Below are positions 12,191-25,921 of a DNA stretch of 64,000 nucleotides, in pieces. The translations under genes and the position numbers were made by a program. Source of the DNA: Fasciolopsis buskii (lineage: Eukaryota; Platyhelminthes; Trematoda; Plagiorchiida; Fasciolidae); assembly GCA_008360955.1 (NCBI GenBank), contig LUCM01009254.1, forward strand, positions 1 to 64,000. The letters are read 5' to 3'. Position 1 is the stretch's first letter. Every line of letters begins with the position of its first letter. The notes under the pieces are model-generated. The model was not told the origin of the DNA. It did no database searches and saw nothing but the letters and a program-made list of their open reading frames with translations.

Positions 12191-12527
12191 CGCGCCCGAA
12201 CTGGGACGCGAACCCGAACAAGGACGAACGATTCTGAGTCGAACGCCTTAGCCATTACGCTACCGGGCAGGCTCTGAACGGTTTGTTGAACTTCACCACA
12301 TGATGTTGCACCTATCCGTGACTGATTTGCACGGTTACTGTCCGTTAGCTCACAGCGATCGACCCCTACTGATAGATGACTTCTCTGCAGGTAGCCTAAG
12401 TACGACGAAGGCTTTGGATATGACCTACAGAGCTTGATTACTTGGTGAGTTGGGCGATGATATCACATGGTGAATTATTTCATGAAAACATTCAATCTCC
12501 TACTACTAATAAAAAACAAATCTCTTC

Positions 12528-12821
12528 CTCAGTAAACAGGAACAGACGGTCGGTGGATAGACCACCCTGATAGATAAATCCTTGTTCCAATAATAAGTCA
12601 AACACACCATCGACCTTACAATGTTCACTGAAATTGACCAGTGTTTTTAGGCAACTAGCACCCGACTTGAGACTGTTTTGATAAGTTTGAAATGCGGGTA
12701 AGGCATGGACTGCTTTGGTGGATAAAGTATCTCTTATGTCAATGGTTATCACATCGGAAGAACGAAAATATTGCATAGCTTCCGTATTCATATTCGTTTC
12801 ATACCTGATAAATATTTTCAT
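12528..12821 (-). other. Unrecognised open frame ending next to the repeat array
   Basis: The minus strand is open for about 100 codons (12821 down to 12492). The part outside the repeat reads, for example, VITIDIRDTLSTKAVHALPA and VNFSEHCKVDGVFDLLLEQG, with a protein-like residue mix. The 12-bp target repeat falls within the last codons (TEEEIC), so before the insertion the frame would have reached a TGA within two codons. No family is recognised and no convincing splice sites were found; it may be a chance frame. Confidence 0.2.
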
Positions 12822-15800
12822 GGTTCACAACCATCCACATTTGATTGGAATTCGCGCAAATATTGATCCTGAAATTGTGAATCGCAGTTTTTCAAACCCT
12901 ATGAAAATAAGTAAATCGATATCCACAACAAACTGCTAAGTAATTCATCTACAGATTTTATCCAATATGTAGACATACTCATTGATTCTAAATCACGCAA
13001 CGTTTTTATCCCGCAAGACCGTGTATGCATTGGAAGCATACTCAATTAGCAACAAATTTGAATTGCGTTTGCAAACGATTGTTACACCATACCAACCGGA
13101 AGTAATTACACGTCCAGGCAAGTAAAACTAACGCACAGGGCGATAAAAACCAAACTTAGGTAAATGTGCTAAATACTACAATTCATTTTGACAAATAAGT
13201 TTACGTAAACAAAAAAGATTTTGATTCAGAATAACGTGTGAAAATTTATGCTTGATTTCACACTGAGACCCAGTCCCATGTGCACGAGTTCAACATTAGT
13301 TCCGTTTCAAATTCTGGTTGGCTTCAGTCGACGCTGAGAAGTCTGCGTTTTAATGGTTATGTTGGAATTCATACTGTGCCATACTGGCATAGTGGCAAGC
13401 CATAGTTGAGGTACGTTTACGAAAATTCATAAACCGTTCTTTTGAAAGCATTGGATTTAAACCTTGTCGCATTTGATGGCACTCCAGTTCCGGTAAGTGA
13501 TCGATAATCTCGACTATCGAGAAGTCGCATTATTTTAATAATTATAATGGACAAAAGAACCGAACTATCTGATTAGGGTAGAACCTTTGAGACCACTTCA
13601 TTTTAACACCTTTCAAGGCGTGGAGACCACAGACACAGAACCCGAGCAGTCAGTTGAATATCGTGAAGAAGCAAAATCAGCTTCCACTCAGGTTGTTTGC
13701 TTGCTGCCTTAGCTGTATTTCACAGTTTTCTCCAACCAAAGATTTTTTGCCAAGGAATGCAATGTCATGTGCATCGGTCAGTAGTGCCCTGATGCACAAC
13801 ATTTATAATTCATTGACTACAAAAGCCATGAAACAGACTAGATGGAACGAACTTGTAAAGCTAGATAAGTTTACGTATTCCTAAAAAAACTGCACAATAA
13901 GCCTCAAAATGAGAGCCTTTTTTGACCAAATCTTGACCAGTTTTCCCTGATCACAAAACTCATCGAATCACGTGATTTTCGTCATTGTAATCCGCTTTGC
14001 AAACAGCAAAATCAAAGTCTGGTACAGAAGGCTTTATAAAAAACGGCAATTTGACAAATAAAAATTGCGAAATGAAAGGAGTGAGCACCGAACTTTTGCT
14101 TGTTTTCACCTATTGTTTATAGATTTCAAAGCACAAAACCGAGGTGAGAAGTAAAGCGCACGGGTCTAAATGAGAAAACAAAGTCTATCTAAGTGTTTGA
14201 CTTATGGGCGATGTGAGACGAAATAATTGGTTTCGTTTTAGCGCAATAATATAAGTTGACTTGGTGATGTTTTATTTATGCATAAATCCAGAGACATATG
14301 CAGTTGTCTTCTTGCCTGATGGTTGAGCAAATATCGATTTGTTTTGCAATTTTTCGCGGTTCAGCCGAATTCATTTGAAACATACCTTAACACATGCTAC
14401 CTAAGGTGAACAGTATCGAAGTTATACGCTTATCAGATCCCGATGAGATGTCCAAGACAGTTTGGGAGCTCCAAATACACTTTTGTTTTTAGCTGACATT
14501 CGTGCACATTCTCCTAGATCAGATTGCCTCTGTTTGCATTTCTCTGTGAAGCTAGAGATTGGAAAATCGCTTTTAAATGTCAGCTGTCGGAATTAATTTC
14601 GTAATTTTATGTCTACGACGAAAAAAATACTTATATGGATACGAAATTTAAAGACAACTACGGCGGTTCCTCGCAATACTCGGTAGTTGCTTTTCCAACA
14701 ACTCGGCGGTTTACCTTCGTCGGTGCAAATCACCTGTTGCCCACATTTAAGTTAATCCCAAATTTATAACCAGATGGTATGACTGTTTTCAAACGAGCTA
14801 CAGGATGGGATCTGGGTGTAAAAATACGGATGGATAATACGATCATCTGAAATAATCCGACTTAGACCAGGTCATGGTGAAAGGTAGGTTGGGTGCTGGA
14901 TTCCCTTTTTCCCGTGATTTACTGGTCAAACACATTCTGCCGTCTTTCCAACAGAAAATGAATCTGAGTGAATGAATTTGGTTGGGATGCCTTTTAACCT
15001 TGCGCACCAAACGACTGTTTTACTGCATGCTGCCCTTCAAAGTACGCGATGATTAGAATGTAGTCCCCGTTGGCTGGTGGATAATGCGCCCAGTGGGTAT
15101 AAAAAACGTCACCTGATGAACTGGTTCTTGTGAATGCAGTAAGATTACCACAATGGGTTCCACTAGGTCACCCAAAGTGTTCATTGGAGACAAAATGTGA
15201 TATGGCTCAATGCCGTATTTGAAACATCCGCCAATACCGTTGTTTTATTGGCTTCATTGCATTCATAAGAATAAATATTCTGCCGTGTTGTTGATGATTC
15301 ACCACAACTGATATTGAGAACAGTATCCATGAAAATTCGGAGCATGATCTAACAAATGCTGGACTGTTTCGGTTATTCTTCTTCAGACACCTTCCCAAAG
15401 TTCCACCGGGAAATTTTCAGTGTGCACTGCAATGAAATATAACCTCAGACGACCATGCAATCAACATCTGTGACGCTTAGCGAACTGGGACAACATAACT
15501 CATTCGCCGGAAACACTGGAGTATCAAAGGACCGAAATACCTAACTGCCAATATGTGCTGATTTGATCTGACAGCCGAGTACCACTGAGTGAACGGTCAC
15601 ACCTTGTCCATCGAGGAAGACGAGTCTGTTTATCAAAGTTCATGCCAATATTTAGTTTCGGTATCTTATGAAAAGAAAAAAATATGCACGGTGAACATAA
15701 TTTAGCGATTCGTGTCCGGAATTTCTACTTCCGAACTTTCCCTGTTCCTAAGGAAAAGAGTTTGATTGGTTGCCGGTGAAGATAAGGCAGTTTCAGTAAT

Positions 15801-16858
15801 CGGGCTAAACCATTCCTAGAAAATCACCACTCGTTTAACAACTAAGGAGACATTTGGTTTTGCTTCAAATAGCCATTATAATTATAATCGTATAAGCAGA
15901 ATGTAATGCACACAGGTAATTTCATTTTGATCAAGCATATTCATATGAAATGCTGTTTGACACTTTTCATAATTATTTCCACTAATCTAAACCGAAGACG
16001 TGTTCCATTGAACCTCAAAGACTAAATGAACCGTCAACCACGCAGTTCGTGTTCCCATAAATTAGCTGCGACAATCAGCGATATCAACATTCTGATTGCA
16101 TTACAAGGACGAAACGACATAACACCTTTCGGTTACAGGACATTTTCCAAATTGATTTTCCATTTATTTATAAATTTGATCAGAATGATAATTTTTAATC
16201 CGTGAAGGACAAACACGTGATCCACGTGAGTCATTCAAACGATTGACTGATCACCATGCGAAGCAAGATTTACGGAAATGCTTGACACCGTCCAGCTTAC
16301 TGATGGACGGCACTGCAACAGATTTCCGGCCTTCCTTTTGCCGTATTTTGTCCTCACATCGATTTCTCGTGCACTCCCATTGCGGACGTGCGCATTTTCT
16401 CAGATGCGGAAATGTCAGACGTTTCGGCAATTATATAATGCCTAATGAAATCAATATCAATAAGAAATCAGCTTGTCTCTACCAGTAAAAATCCCCAGTG
16501 AGTTAGTTCAATTAATTGAATCTATTCTTGCAAGAGTTTCACCACAACATTATTTCGAATGATTATATTTAGACCACTGTGGAAAATATAATCTATTAAA
16601 AAATGGAGAAACTTTCTCGTCTGCATATTACTTCGAATAATATGTTCGAAATGAGAGGTAGACACAGTAAACACGGCAAACATTGCAATTTATATAAAAT
16701 TTAAAATTCACCCTGTCACGAAAATGCACCGACTCTCGATTTCCCGTAGTTCTAATTTTGAAATGGTTTGATAACGCTAGATAAAGATAGAGACGAACGA
16801 GGAACTAACAGATACCAATCACAAATATCCAGAACAATAAAAACACGGGTTACGGCAA

Positions 16859-16878
16859 ACATACATACATACATACAT
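16859..16878. repeat. CATA microsatellite
   Basis: Four to five copies of CATA (catacatacatacatac), simple sequence. Confidence 0.85.
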
Positions 16879-19800
16879 TTGTACTTCTCCGGGAAAGAGT
16901 AACGCTCAATATCGTCCAATAAGGGTCAGCTCAAACGAGTATTTTTCAGAGGGGTAGCACGTGAGGATCGGTTTCACCCATCAGGCTATCTCTTGAATAT
17001 TCAGCCAATTGATGCCAAATATGAGGAAAAAGGAGAGAATGACGTACTGGTTCAGACCAAACAACCTCTCGGAAGAAATTTCATTCTCGTTACAATCTCA
17101 TATCTGGCCATTTTTCCGTTTGCAATCTACCTTTTTCTAATGATAGATATAACGATTGAAGACCGTTGCACATGTTTGTCAGGCGACTATCCAATAATTT
17201 ACTTTTCCTTACTCGTTCATTTGGAACATATTTTTATTATTTCATGTGACTATGTTCTTCGGAAGTTTTCAATGACATTTGTCTTGGTATGTCAAACGGA
17301 CCAAATAATTATTCGTCTAGATCCCAGTTTATGGAAACATTGAGTTACTACATTTTTTACAGAATAAATAAAAGCATAACTGCAGCAACCCTACTTCAGC
17401 ACGCTAAAAACCAAACCTTCGTTGACGGTTGTATAACTCAAAACCCCACATGTAAGTTACTGAATCATTAGACGCAGGCAAGTAGGCATAATCGTTTGTG
17501 GAAGGATATACTTTCAGGAACTGGCATATGGTCATTTAAAAGTACAATGTTTGTAAGATAATCGCCACAGTGCCGTTTAGTTTCGTAAACGGTCGATAGC
17601 TATCATTTTACCCCTTTAATGTCTAGCTACTCATATCTGAATGAAGCTTGATCCACTGAAATACGCAACAGCTGCGATCTAAAATGAAAAATAAATTATT
17701 CCTCTTGGTAATGTTATTAACGGGCATCAGGCAAGTCGTACAATATCATTTTCGCATAAAATTATTACAGTAATCTTTGTTATTAGTAATTAAACGGTTT
17801 ATGGCCGAATGAATTGATCACAATTGGAAAATGACAGATTACAAAATATGAATTTACTAGAGGGACGTAGCTCTTTAAGATTTTTTAAATGGCTTCGATA
17901 CTTCAGCTTACGTTGTCAAAGTTCCATATAAAATACAAGCAAACTGCAAGAATAAACCTATTTTCTCTGAGCTGCACCTCTGGGAGAAAAGACAAAATAA
18001 ATCACGTGACCGGTTGGTTTTATTGTCCACAATTACCACGTTCAAACTCACAGGGCCAATATAGTGTGGCTGATTCTAAATCAAATAATGGAACACTCCA
18101 ATTTCATCGACCGAGCAACTAAAGTCATTGTTCATTCGTAAGATCTGTATTGTTGTGGTGTAACTATCAGATAAAGTTTTACCAGGCCGTGGAGGTTTTC
18201 TTCGGTGAATAATCAACAAATCTGGATTGAGTTAAGTGTCCCAGAATCTCTGCTTTGATATTTACCGAAAACGAAATGCCCGATAGGTAGAAAATTTATT
18301 TAGACATCGAACGACGTATCCGCTGGAAGGATTCACAATTTTTCCCACTGGCAGTCTTGATATGTACTTACAGTCAAGTGAAGTTTGTAACTTTCAATTA
18401 TGAATCTTTATTCGACCTCGGTGATTAGATTACACGTGAAATGTGTAAACTGATGACAGCCCAGTGAAAGTCAGATTTCCGCGGTAAGTGAATTTACATG
18501 AACCCAGCTAAATACCGTTATATCTGGCAACTGTTGCGTTCGAAGTTAATAAGTGCCTGAGCTCACATGCATCGGAGAGTTTGTTGGACACCGCAATGCA
18601 TCCATTCAATATCCCAAAAACTAGAAAGTTCATTTCTGTTATCCACAAAGATTAGTCCAAGATTTTGTCCAATATGATATTCGGTGTTGTACTTAGTCCC
18701 AAATGAGACGTTCATATAACCTAATTCCAGTTTCTTTTATTTCATCTACTCCGTCTCATCCAAACACCTAAAAGGATTACCATGCATTAGTTTTAACTTG
18801 ACGTAATTCAACGTATCTGCATGGTTTAAATGTATTTGTTATTTGTGCGGAATATATCATCCATAGCTTGTGCTCTTTTAGGATTGCGCGAAAAGTTAAT
18901 TTAACACCGGTGAAAATACCAAATTATAGAAACTATACACATTGTGCGTCATCGGTAGAATCACCCACGGTAGTCTTCTGCACCATAAGCTCTTGTATTA
19001 GCCGGTGAAATAAATTTTGGCAATGAGTGAAGTATGGATGTTTTTACTCGGGCATAGATCGTTAAACCATGGCTCCTAAACATTTGCACGCGTGCTCAAA
19101 CATAACGATCTTAAATCCCGCTTCGAATTACCTTTGTGGCTTGAAGCCACATCAGAAATTTATGCTTGGTTAAAATGTCGTCCTTACCGCTTAGACAACC
19201 AAGGTCAGCACCCTGAATGCACTGAGAAAGAAAACAATTTGAATCCCAAAATTAAGAAACAAGTTCGTTTTCCTCCCATCCTTAGTTGTGACCGAATTCT
19301 CGAATCCTCATACTGGTTAAGTCCACAGAACCACAGAAAACGTTTACTGGTCCTGATCTTATCAATATTTGGCAAGATTCAACAGCCATCCGCACACGAC
19401 AGTCACATGCAGTTGCCGATGTTGCCCACGCGTAGGTGTTGCATCATTTACCGAAAACGATCCGCTGGTGTACTCTGGCACTGAGATCATCAATTCTGCC
19501 GTTTTGTATCAGGCTGCTTTTACGCATACGCTGAGCGGAGTGCCGTTCGACAAAAGCAAAGATGGTAAGCCATATGATTCGTTGTTCAATAAAATTGTTC
19601 CGATTTGATGCCTTAACAGTGAAAAATGACTCGAATCTATCAGGCATGTAAAGTGAGGAATCTTAATTGAATTGAATTAGATTAGGCATTTATAATCCAC
19701 TGACATTAGAGACCGTTGCAGAAGGTATGCAGCATCTGCCATCAACCAGTTCCTGTGTTGCCATCTGAAATAGCTATATGACCCCATCAACATTTGGTGA

Positions 19801-22800
19801 TCCATACTCGAGACTCAAATGATATCATATCAGAATATCGTAACAACTGTTTCGATGTATTCAGTTCGAATAATGATCGCGTTGTTTTGATGAGCGAAGT
19901 TCTGTTTGACAAACCTAATTGAAAATAGAGCCAAATCGTCGTAAAGATGTCTTCAAAAGTGCAACAGGCGCCGTTTTACGAGGGTTGTAGAACAGAGGAA
20001 CAGCGAAAAAGGTCACACGAGCGGCTAAACCAAAGGACTGTTAGAAATGTTACATAACCGGGGCTGGATAAATGTTCCTGAAGTTTGGACATCCGCAGTA
20101 ACACTCGTGGATAGCTAACAAATTTTTGCTCTTATCCCACTGAATAATAAGCTTAGGAATTTATGATCGCGTGGTTCGCCTCAGATTCTACAATATATAG
20201 ACGATCATGAATCGTGATATTCTCCAATTAGTTCTACCGTTTAAATGGAAAAATCAAGCTCATCAGGGACACCGCCGTTGATCAACTTTTACTCAAACTG
20301 ATTTAAGAAATTTCATCCTTGCGCTTTCAAACACTTTGATACCGGAGGAATTTATAGCCTTATTCACCCACTACCAATTGCCTGAACGCTGTTCACTACC
20401 TCAAACATGTTATTTCCAGAAAACCTTTTCTGATTGACCATACCCATTTCACATCAGACGAAGAGGCTTTCAACAGCCAAGCTTGCAATTTCATCAGACG
20501 CTGTTTTTCAACACATTCGCGAATGTCATGCTCAAGCTCTGTCTCAAGTCGCGGCTTTTTGACTACCGGTTGTCTCCTTCTGTGAGTCATTCTGGTCTGC
20601 TTAAAAACGCCGACAATTTTGCCGCTTTCAAGCACCCGTACTCGCCATACTTTCTAAAAGAATACTCGAACTCCAACAACTCCCCGAGTGTGTCTCGCTT
20701 TGACTAAATCTGATAGCTCAGAATTTGGTTACGACTTGCCTAAGGGCAACTTTCACGTGGCATCTCGCCGACTGCTTTGCATCTGCAATTTATCAAAGAC
20801 AACTTTAAAATATGCTTTTACAGATAGGTTTGAATCACTCACTTGATTTGTCTGAGATCCGAGGCCACCCCCGATTCGGTATTTTTGACTTTAGATTCTT
20901 TGTATACCTCGCCAATCTGTCCCTATCCCTCTCTGATATTATTCCAATGACTGCCAAAATTGATACTAGATTATTACACTGTGGTGCCGTTGTGGTAGAT
21001 AACGTTTCACCAATCGCGCTGGCTGATCTGTTCAACATAAGTGTCCTGCGTAAAAAACCTGCAAGAAATTATCGTGAAAGATCCCGGAAGATCGTTCCAA
21101 ATATAGCCTAAAACCTAGGGAAGTATTCTCACATTTTGTAATGAACCCTACTGAATTATGTGATAAACATATTCCCCTTTCTAATTTACTGAATCAGCTG
21201 CTGGTATAGAAAGATCTCAACATAGTCCAATTACAGCCATACCATTACTATCTCACACTTTGTTAACTTGTGCAAACCCATTGTGTAGTTGTTATCGCGA
21301 TGTTCGAAGCAGTGAAATTCATGTTCATTCTTTTTTATCATTGTTGAAGTTCGGGGAGGAAATCATAAAGCGATGCAGTTTTGTTTATTGCAATGCTACA
21401 CTCCAAAGACGTCGAGTTTGTTACAGTATACACATTTATTAAAGAAACACTTGTGGCCCTCGAAGTCCATTTGTTACTTTGGAAAATCATTCAAAATTGT
21501 CGAATACGGCAGCATGAAACGGCTTGCAAAAGATATTCCTGGTTGCTTCGGATCTTATGAAGGTCATACCATCGAACGGACAGACAAAAAGACCTCAAAA
21601 ATGTCTTTTTCCCGAGTGGATTCTAGGATGTAAAATCCACTGTAGTGTTTTGCAATCAGTATCAGCATGGTTATTGTTGCCCAGACAATACGCAATCAAC
21701 TGCTCCTTTGTTTTTGCCAGGCTTTACAGCGTAAATCTTATCGTCTCGAACGAATGCGCTTTGGTCAAAACAATGAAACTCTTATTCTTTCTATTTTTCA
21801 AACCTACTGTTCTTTGATGTACGCGCATTTATCCAAGTACACATTCGTCGTTCCCAGTCATGTCCATCAATCAATGTGGTTATCTTTCGAACTACCAATC
21901 TAAAATACAAATCTATTCGCGACTAAACAAAATTTGATTTTTGGCATGTAATACCACAGATAGTGTCACTTGGCAAATTTGATTAGTGACGAGATGAAAA
22001 GCATCGCTTAGATAAACTGCAGATTCTACGGGAAGGTATTCAGAAGAATCCAATCGCTAGACACATTTTAATTCTTGTGCATCCAGAGGAGCTGATACCT
22101 TTGATAAATACTCTTTGTCCTGCAAGGGAGTAAATCGAAAATGATAAGCTCTACCGTTGACGCAGCATGTCCATGTAACGACTAGTCATTTCCGAAGATC
22201 TCGGTTTCGGACACCTACGAAACACTATCTTTCAGCAAGTAATAGTTGATTTTATTTTATCTAAGCGAAGAAATCCTCTAATGTCTTCACATTTCCTCTG
22301 AATAATACGCGTCGCCCTTCATTAGTGCGGAAACCCTAAAATTGTCTCATCCAGCGTAAAATTTCAGTCTGTGTAAAGATGACGCTTGGGGAAGTACACA
22401 GCGGACCATTTAACCTTATGCGCATCGAACGGGTCACATGACTCAATCAATATTGTAGCTTGGAGGTTAAAAATTCAAATATCTGTCGATGTTGACTCAT
22501 CCCTCAACCAAACAAGTGCAACGTTGAAGCCGAGCGCGTTCTTTCCCTAACCCAAATTCTCGAAATCTAAAACCTTCAGAAATTGCACTCTAAAAGATCC
22601 GCTTCTTCCATTTGCCCCTGCAATTTCTTTCTACTCGTCTACAAATGAAGATACCTAATTGTGACAATGTCTTTTCCCACGTTCATCATATATCCATAGT
22701 TCAGGGCATATCCACACTCTACATTTGTGTTGCCTTCATCCCCGTTTTCCGATCTCTATCTTTCTGCAAATCATTAACGTTTGGTCGGATTACACCTTCC

Positions 22801-25800
22801 TGATGTGACCATTTTCTCTTCCCCAACACATTCAAGGAGGCAAAACTGGGTTGGAAAAGTCCTAAAGCCCGAGATCAAATCAGGTAGGCTTCTAGTGGCA
22901 GTTTCTTCTCCCCGTTGGTTCTCCCACAAGTGAGAGACAGAATTTGTTTTATTTTGATCAATTATCGGAGCAGGTTGACGATGTAGCCACCTTTCAATCA
23001 CTTGGAAATTAAAACTTGCTTATATGATTTTTGCAATTTTCCCATATTGAGAAGTGTCTGATCTGCTATCATTTTGTTTAAAATTCGTGTGCATCTCCCT
23101 CCCTTTTTCCATCTGCTCACTCATCTCTTCGTTTATTTATCTTTTTAAATCTAATCAGCTGGTTACTCAAAGAATTTCTGGCTCGTTCTCCATAGAAATT
23201 TCAGATGATTGTCATAGAGAGGAATCTATAATGTCGTCTAACTTCAAACCAGCACAAAACGGGACCTCCATCGTTTCGCACCAAAATTTTATCCGCTTCT
23301 AATTATTATTCTCCTAGCGGTTTTACCGATTTACCAAGGGACGGCTGCAGGACACTCACATGATGGTGCATTTCTTCTGTTAAAAAGGAACTATCTGGTG
23401 AATTCCGTAAACTTCGTGTTTCCATTTAAAGATTCTCGGTAATGATTTTCTCGGTTCTTTCTCATTTTTCACACGGTAACATATGGAAACATTTTAGTCA
23501 TCAACAGCAGATATAAGCAAGGCCACTCTCAATGCTGACTGCACGGTGTCCCACTCCCCTCGGGCTTTGACCTCCGCAGACCCTAAAGATAATTCAGTTT
23601 ATGGCATTACCCTTCAATAAATTTTGTTTTCGTCAGTGTGATGCGATGATAATCAACGTTTTTGGATATAGCCAATCAGAATCGGGAATCAAAATCACCA
23701 ACGGTCTGTTCCAATTTGCCGGAAAGCTTTCTTATTTCAGGTTTCTTTTTGCAGTTTAGCAGAAGAAACTGTTCACATTCCGCGGTCTTTTGGTATACAT
23801 GGACAAACGTTTCTGAAAAACACAATTGCGTTGTGTTCCTGAAGTCGGATGGTGTGATTGACGGGAGCAGGTGCTTTCCTGTCTGTTCCAGTGACACACG
23901 TCGCTCTTCAACATTCTGTTTTGTCATCCGTTGCATTCCTGAAAAGCCTATAGTCGTCAAAAATGTAATGAAATTCTACTTACCAGCTTGAAACCCTTGC
24001 AAAATAAATTATTTTGCGCAAAATAGGGCATTCCTTGACCACATCATCGCAACTTTCTAACACCGTTTGTGTGTAGCAAACGAACTAATATTTTGTGCAT
24101 TCCAGCACGAAACTGCCTCTTTCTTTCTTCTAGTTGCTCAGCGTAGAGCTCGGGACCAAAACCGCACTAGCTATTCACCGTGAAAAGCTACTTGGCAAAG
24201 AAAACCACTTGTATTACCCAGTAAAAACGTAGATTTTTGACTTATTGAGATTGTCTCCTGCTAACCAGTTGCTCGTAGCCGAACTAATGAGAACTTGCAT
24301 TTTAAATAATTCATACGGATGTGTTGTATGTTCGCCAGTCGATGGTCATACGGCATTTTTCCCCCGGGATCTCACACGAGATATAGAATGAACAGTCACA
24401 CATTGACTGTCAAACAAGCACAAACCGTTGAGAGTGTTGCGAAAACAACATCAGCTGTTCGTTGTGGCTATCAGCTGTTCGACAGAGTTGGGTTCACACA
24501 AAAGCTTACACTGGTTGTCCCGTTTCAGACGAATGCTACCCACCTGGTTCATTACCTAAGTGGACTCAATCATCCACATAAAGAAACTGTCAGTTATCTT
24601 TTTGGACAAGGGCACTAATTAGACATTCGGTAACAGAGCATACCAAATCAACTTCATTTCTGTACCAGAGCATTATTACCGAATGCGGAAACAGATCGAT
24701 GAGACTACGATGGACAAAATCAAAGGAAACTTGTTCCCGTTGTACCTTAGTGTGTTAATGTCATCAAAATTTAAGCCACGATCGTTTTTTTCTGTTGTCC
24801 ATGAAGCTCACAGGCCAACGACCAATAAATTATGTTTAAGAACATTTAGAATGGACAAATTATCGATTCGGGTGATGCCAGGACCATTAAGTTATCCTAT
24901 AAAAGAAAACTGTCCCATCATTAGTTGGATGCGAAAAACCACATCATCCTAACTGCACTCAATAACAACGTCCTTCAACGGTCTCCGTCGAAATTGGTAG
25001 ACTTTTTAGTGTTATTTTATATAACAGCAATGACATTTTAAGCCTTGGTTTTGACTACCGAGAGTTGGATTTCCGTTACTGCGAAAGACTTCCTAGCGTT
25101 ACCCCCCTGGGGAAACTTTTGTTCGTTTTATTTGGACAAGTGCACAATAGTTCCGTTTGCTGGGTGCAAAACTGAGTTGATTTTAAGCCAGAATAAAATT
25201 AGCAGATGAGAAAAACAGGGTTTTTAATTACTTCAAAGTATCACTAGTTTTGACTGTGACAGTCAGACGAACAAAAATACCCTAAAATATTTCAACGACT
25301 GATAGGTCATATGGTTAAGTTCAATTTCGTTCAAGTGAATCAAATAAATCGGCGTGACTTTATCGATGACAAAACCACGGAATTTGATTTTCGAGCAAAC
25401 TGAAGAATCGAGCCTAATAACAAAATCAATCAAATGGTAATTATTTCGCCACTAAGTAAACAATTTCGTCCACAGTTAGTCGCATGAGAAACCATACTAA
25501 ACACTTAACTTCCGGTTAATTTAAGGACACAAAATACAATGAAAATATGCTCAAGTAGAACAAGGAGCTAGAAGTAATGATCAATTCTCTTGCCATCAGC
25601 AGTATTTTGATAGACCCAAGTTTCCATTCCGGTTGTTTTGAAAAGAAAAAATGCCGAAGGATACCTGCTCTTTCTTTGACTCGTCACTCCAGTCTCCTAT
25701 TCTTTATCTCCAGCCACTACTAACTCCGATGAGAAAGAAAACCCAGCAGAACAGTTACCAAAATCTGTCTTCAACCAAAGCTAAACACCTGCATTGACAT

Positions 25801-25877
25801 TTTCTGGTTAATTCTCAATAATTTACTAGTCTACGGACTAATTTGTCTCTCGTCGCTAACTGACCTCATATTGAAGT

Positions 25878-25921
25878 TTTTATACTCAGTTTATACCCAG
25901 TTTATACTCATTATACTCAGT
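25878..25921. repeat. Short tandem repeat of TTTATACTCAG (11 bp, about four copies)
   Basis: TTTATACTCAG, TTTATACCCAG, TTTATACTCA and TTATACTCAG follow each other. A local replication-slippage minisatellite; no function suggested. Confidence 0.75.

Larger units (their letters stand above)
10952..12510 (-). repeat. Tandem array of a tRNA-headed, hammerhead-bearing SINE-like repeat (retrozyme-like)
   Basis: Units of about 390-400 bp start with CATGAAATAATTCACC at 10952, 11344, 11676 and 12077, all with the element on the minus strand; the last is truncated at 12444. Sense order within a unit: a 5' part of about 150 bp, a tRNA-like part with Pol III A and B boxes, a hammerhead-like core, and a tail ending in GGTGAATTATTTCATG. 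The right end (12445-12510) is a piece of the same tail in the opposite orientation, making a foldback. A 12-bp direct repeat, ACAAATCTCTTC, flanks the whole block (10941-10952 and 12516-12527). The second and third units are very likely one unit copied by an assembly artefact. Known: schistosome Smα repeats and animal retrozymes are Pol III-type, hammerhead-containing, tandem, TSD-flanked elements. This array fits that description; the classification is inferred. Confidence 0.8.

Noticed and set aside
16993..17343. Membrane protein gene (116 codons)
   Set aside because: The hydrophobic runs follow from T-rich sequence; no homologous motif and no exon borders were seen.
20396..21111. Retroelement or gene cluster of frames
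   Set aside because: Several adjoining frames look loosely protein-like, but none of the RT, integrase, RNase H or transposase motifs could be found in any frame.
23676..23960. Minus-strand frame of 94 codons as an exon
   Set aside because: Hydrophilic and plausible in composition, but without splice sites in agreement or family resemblance.
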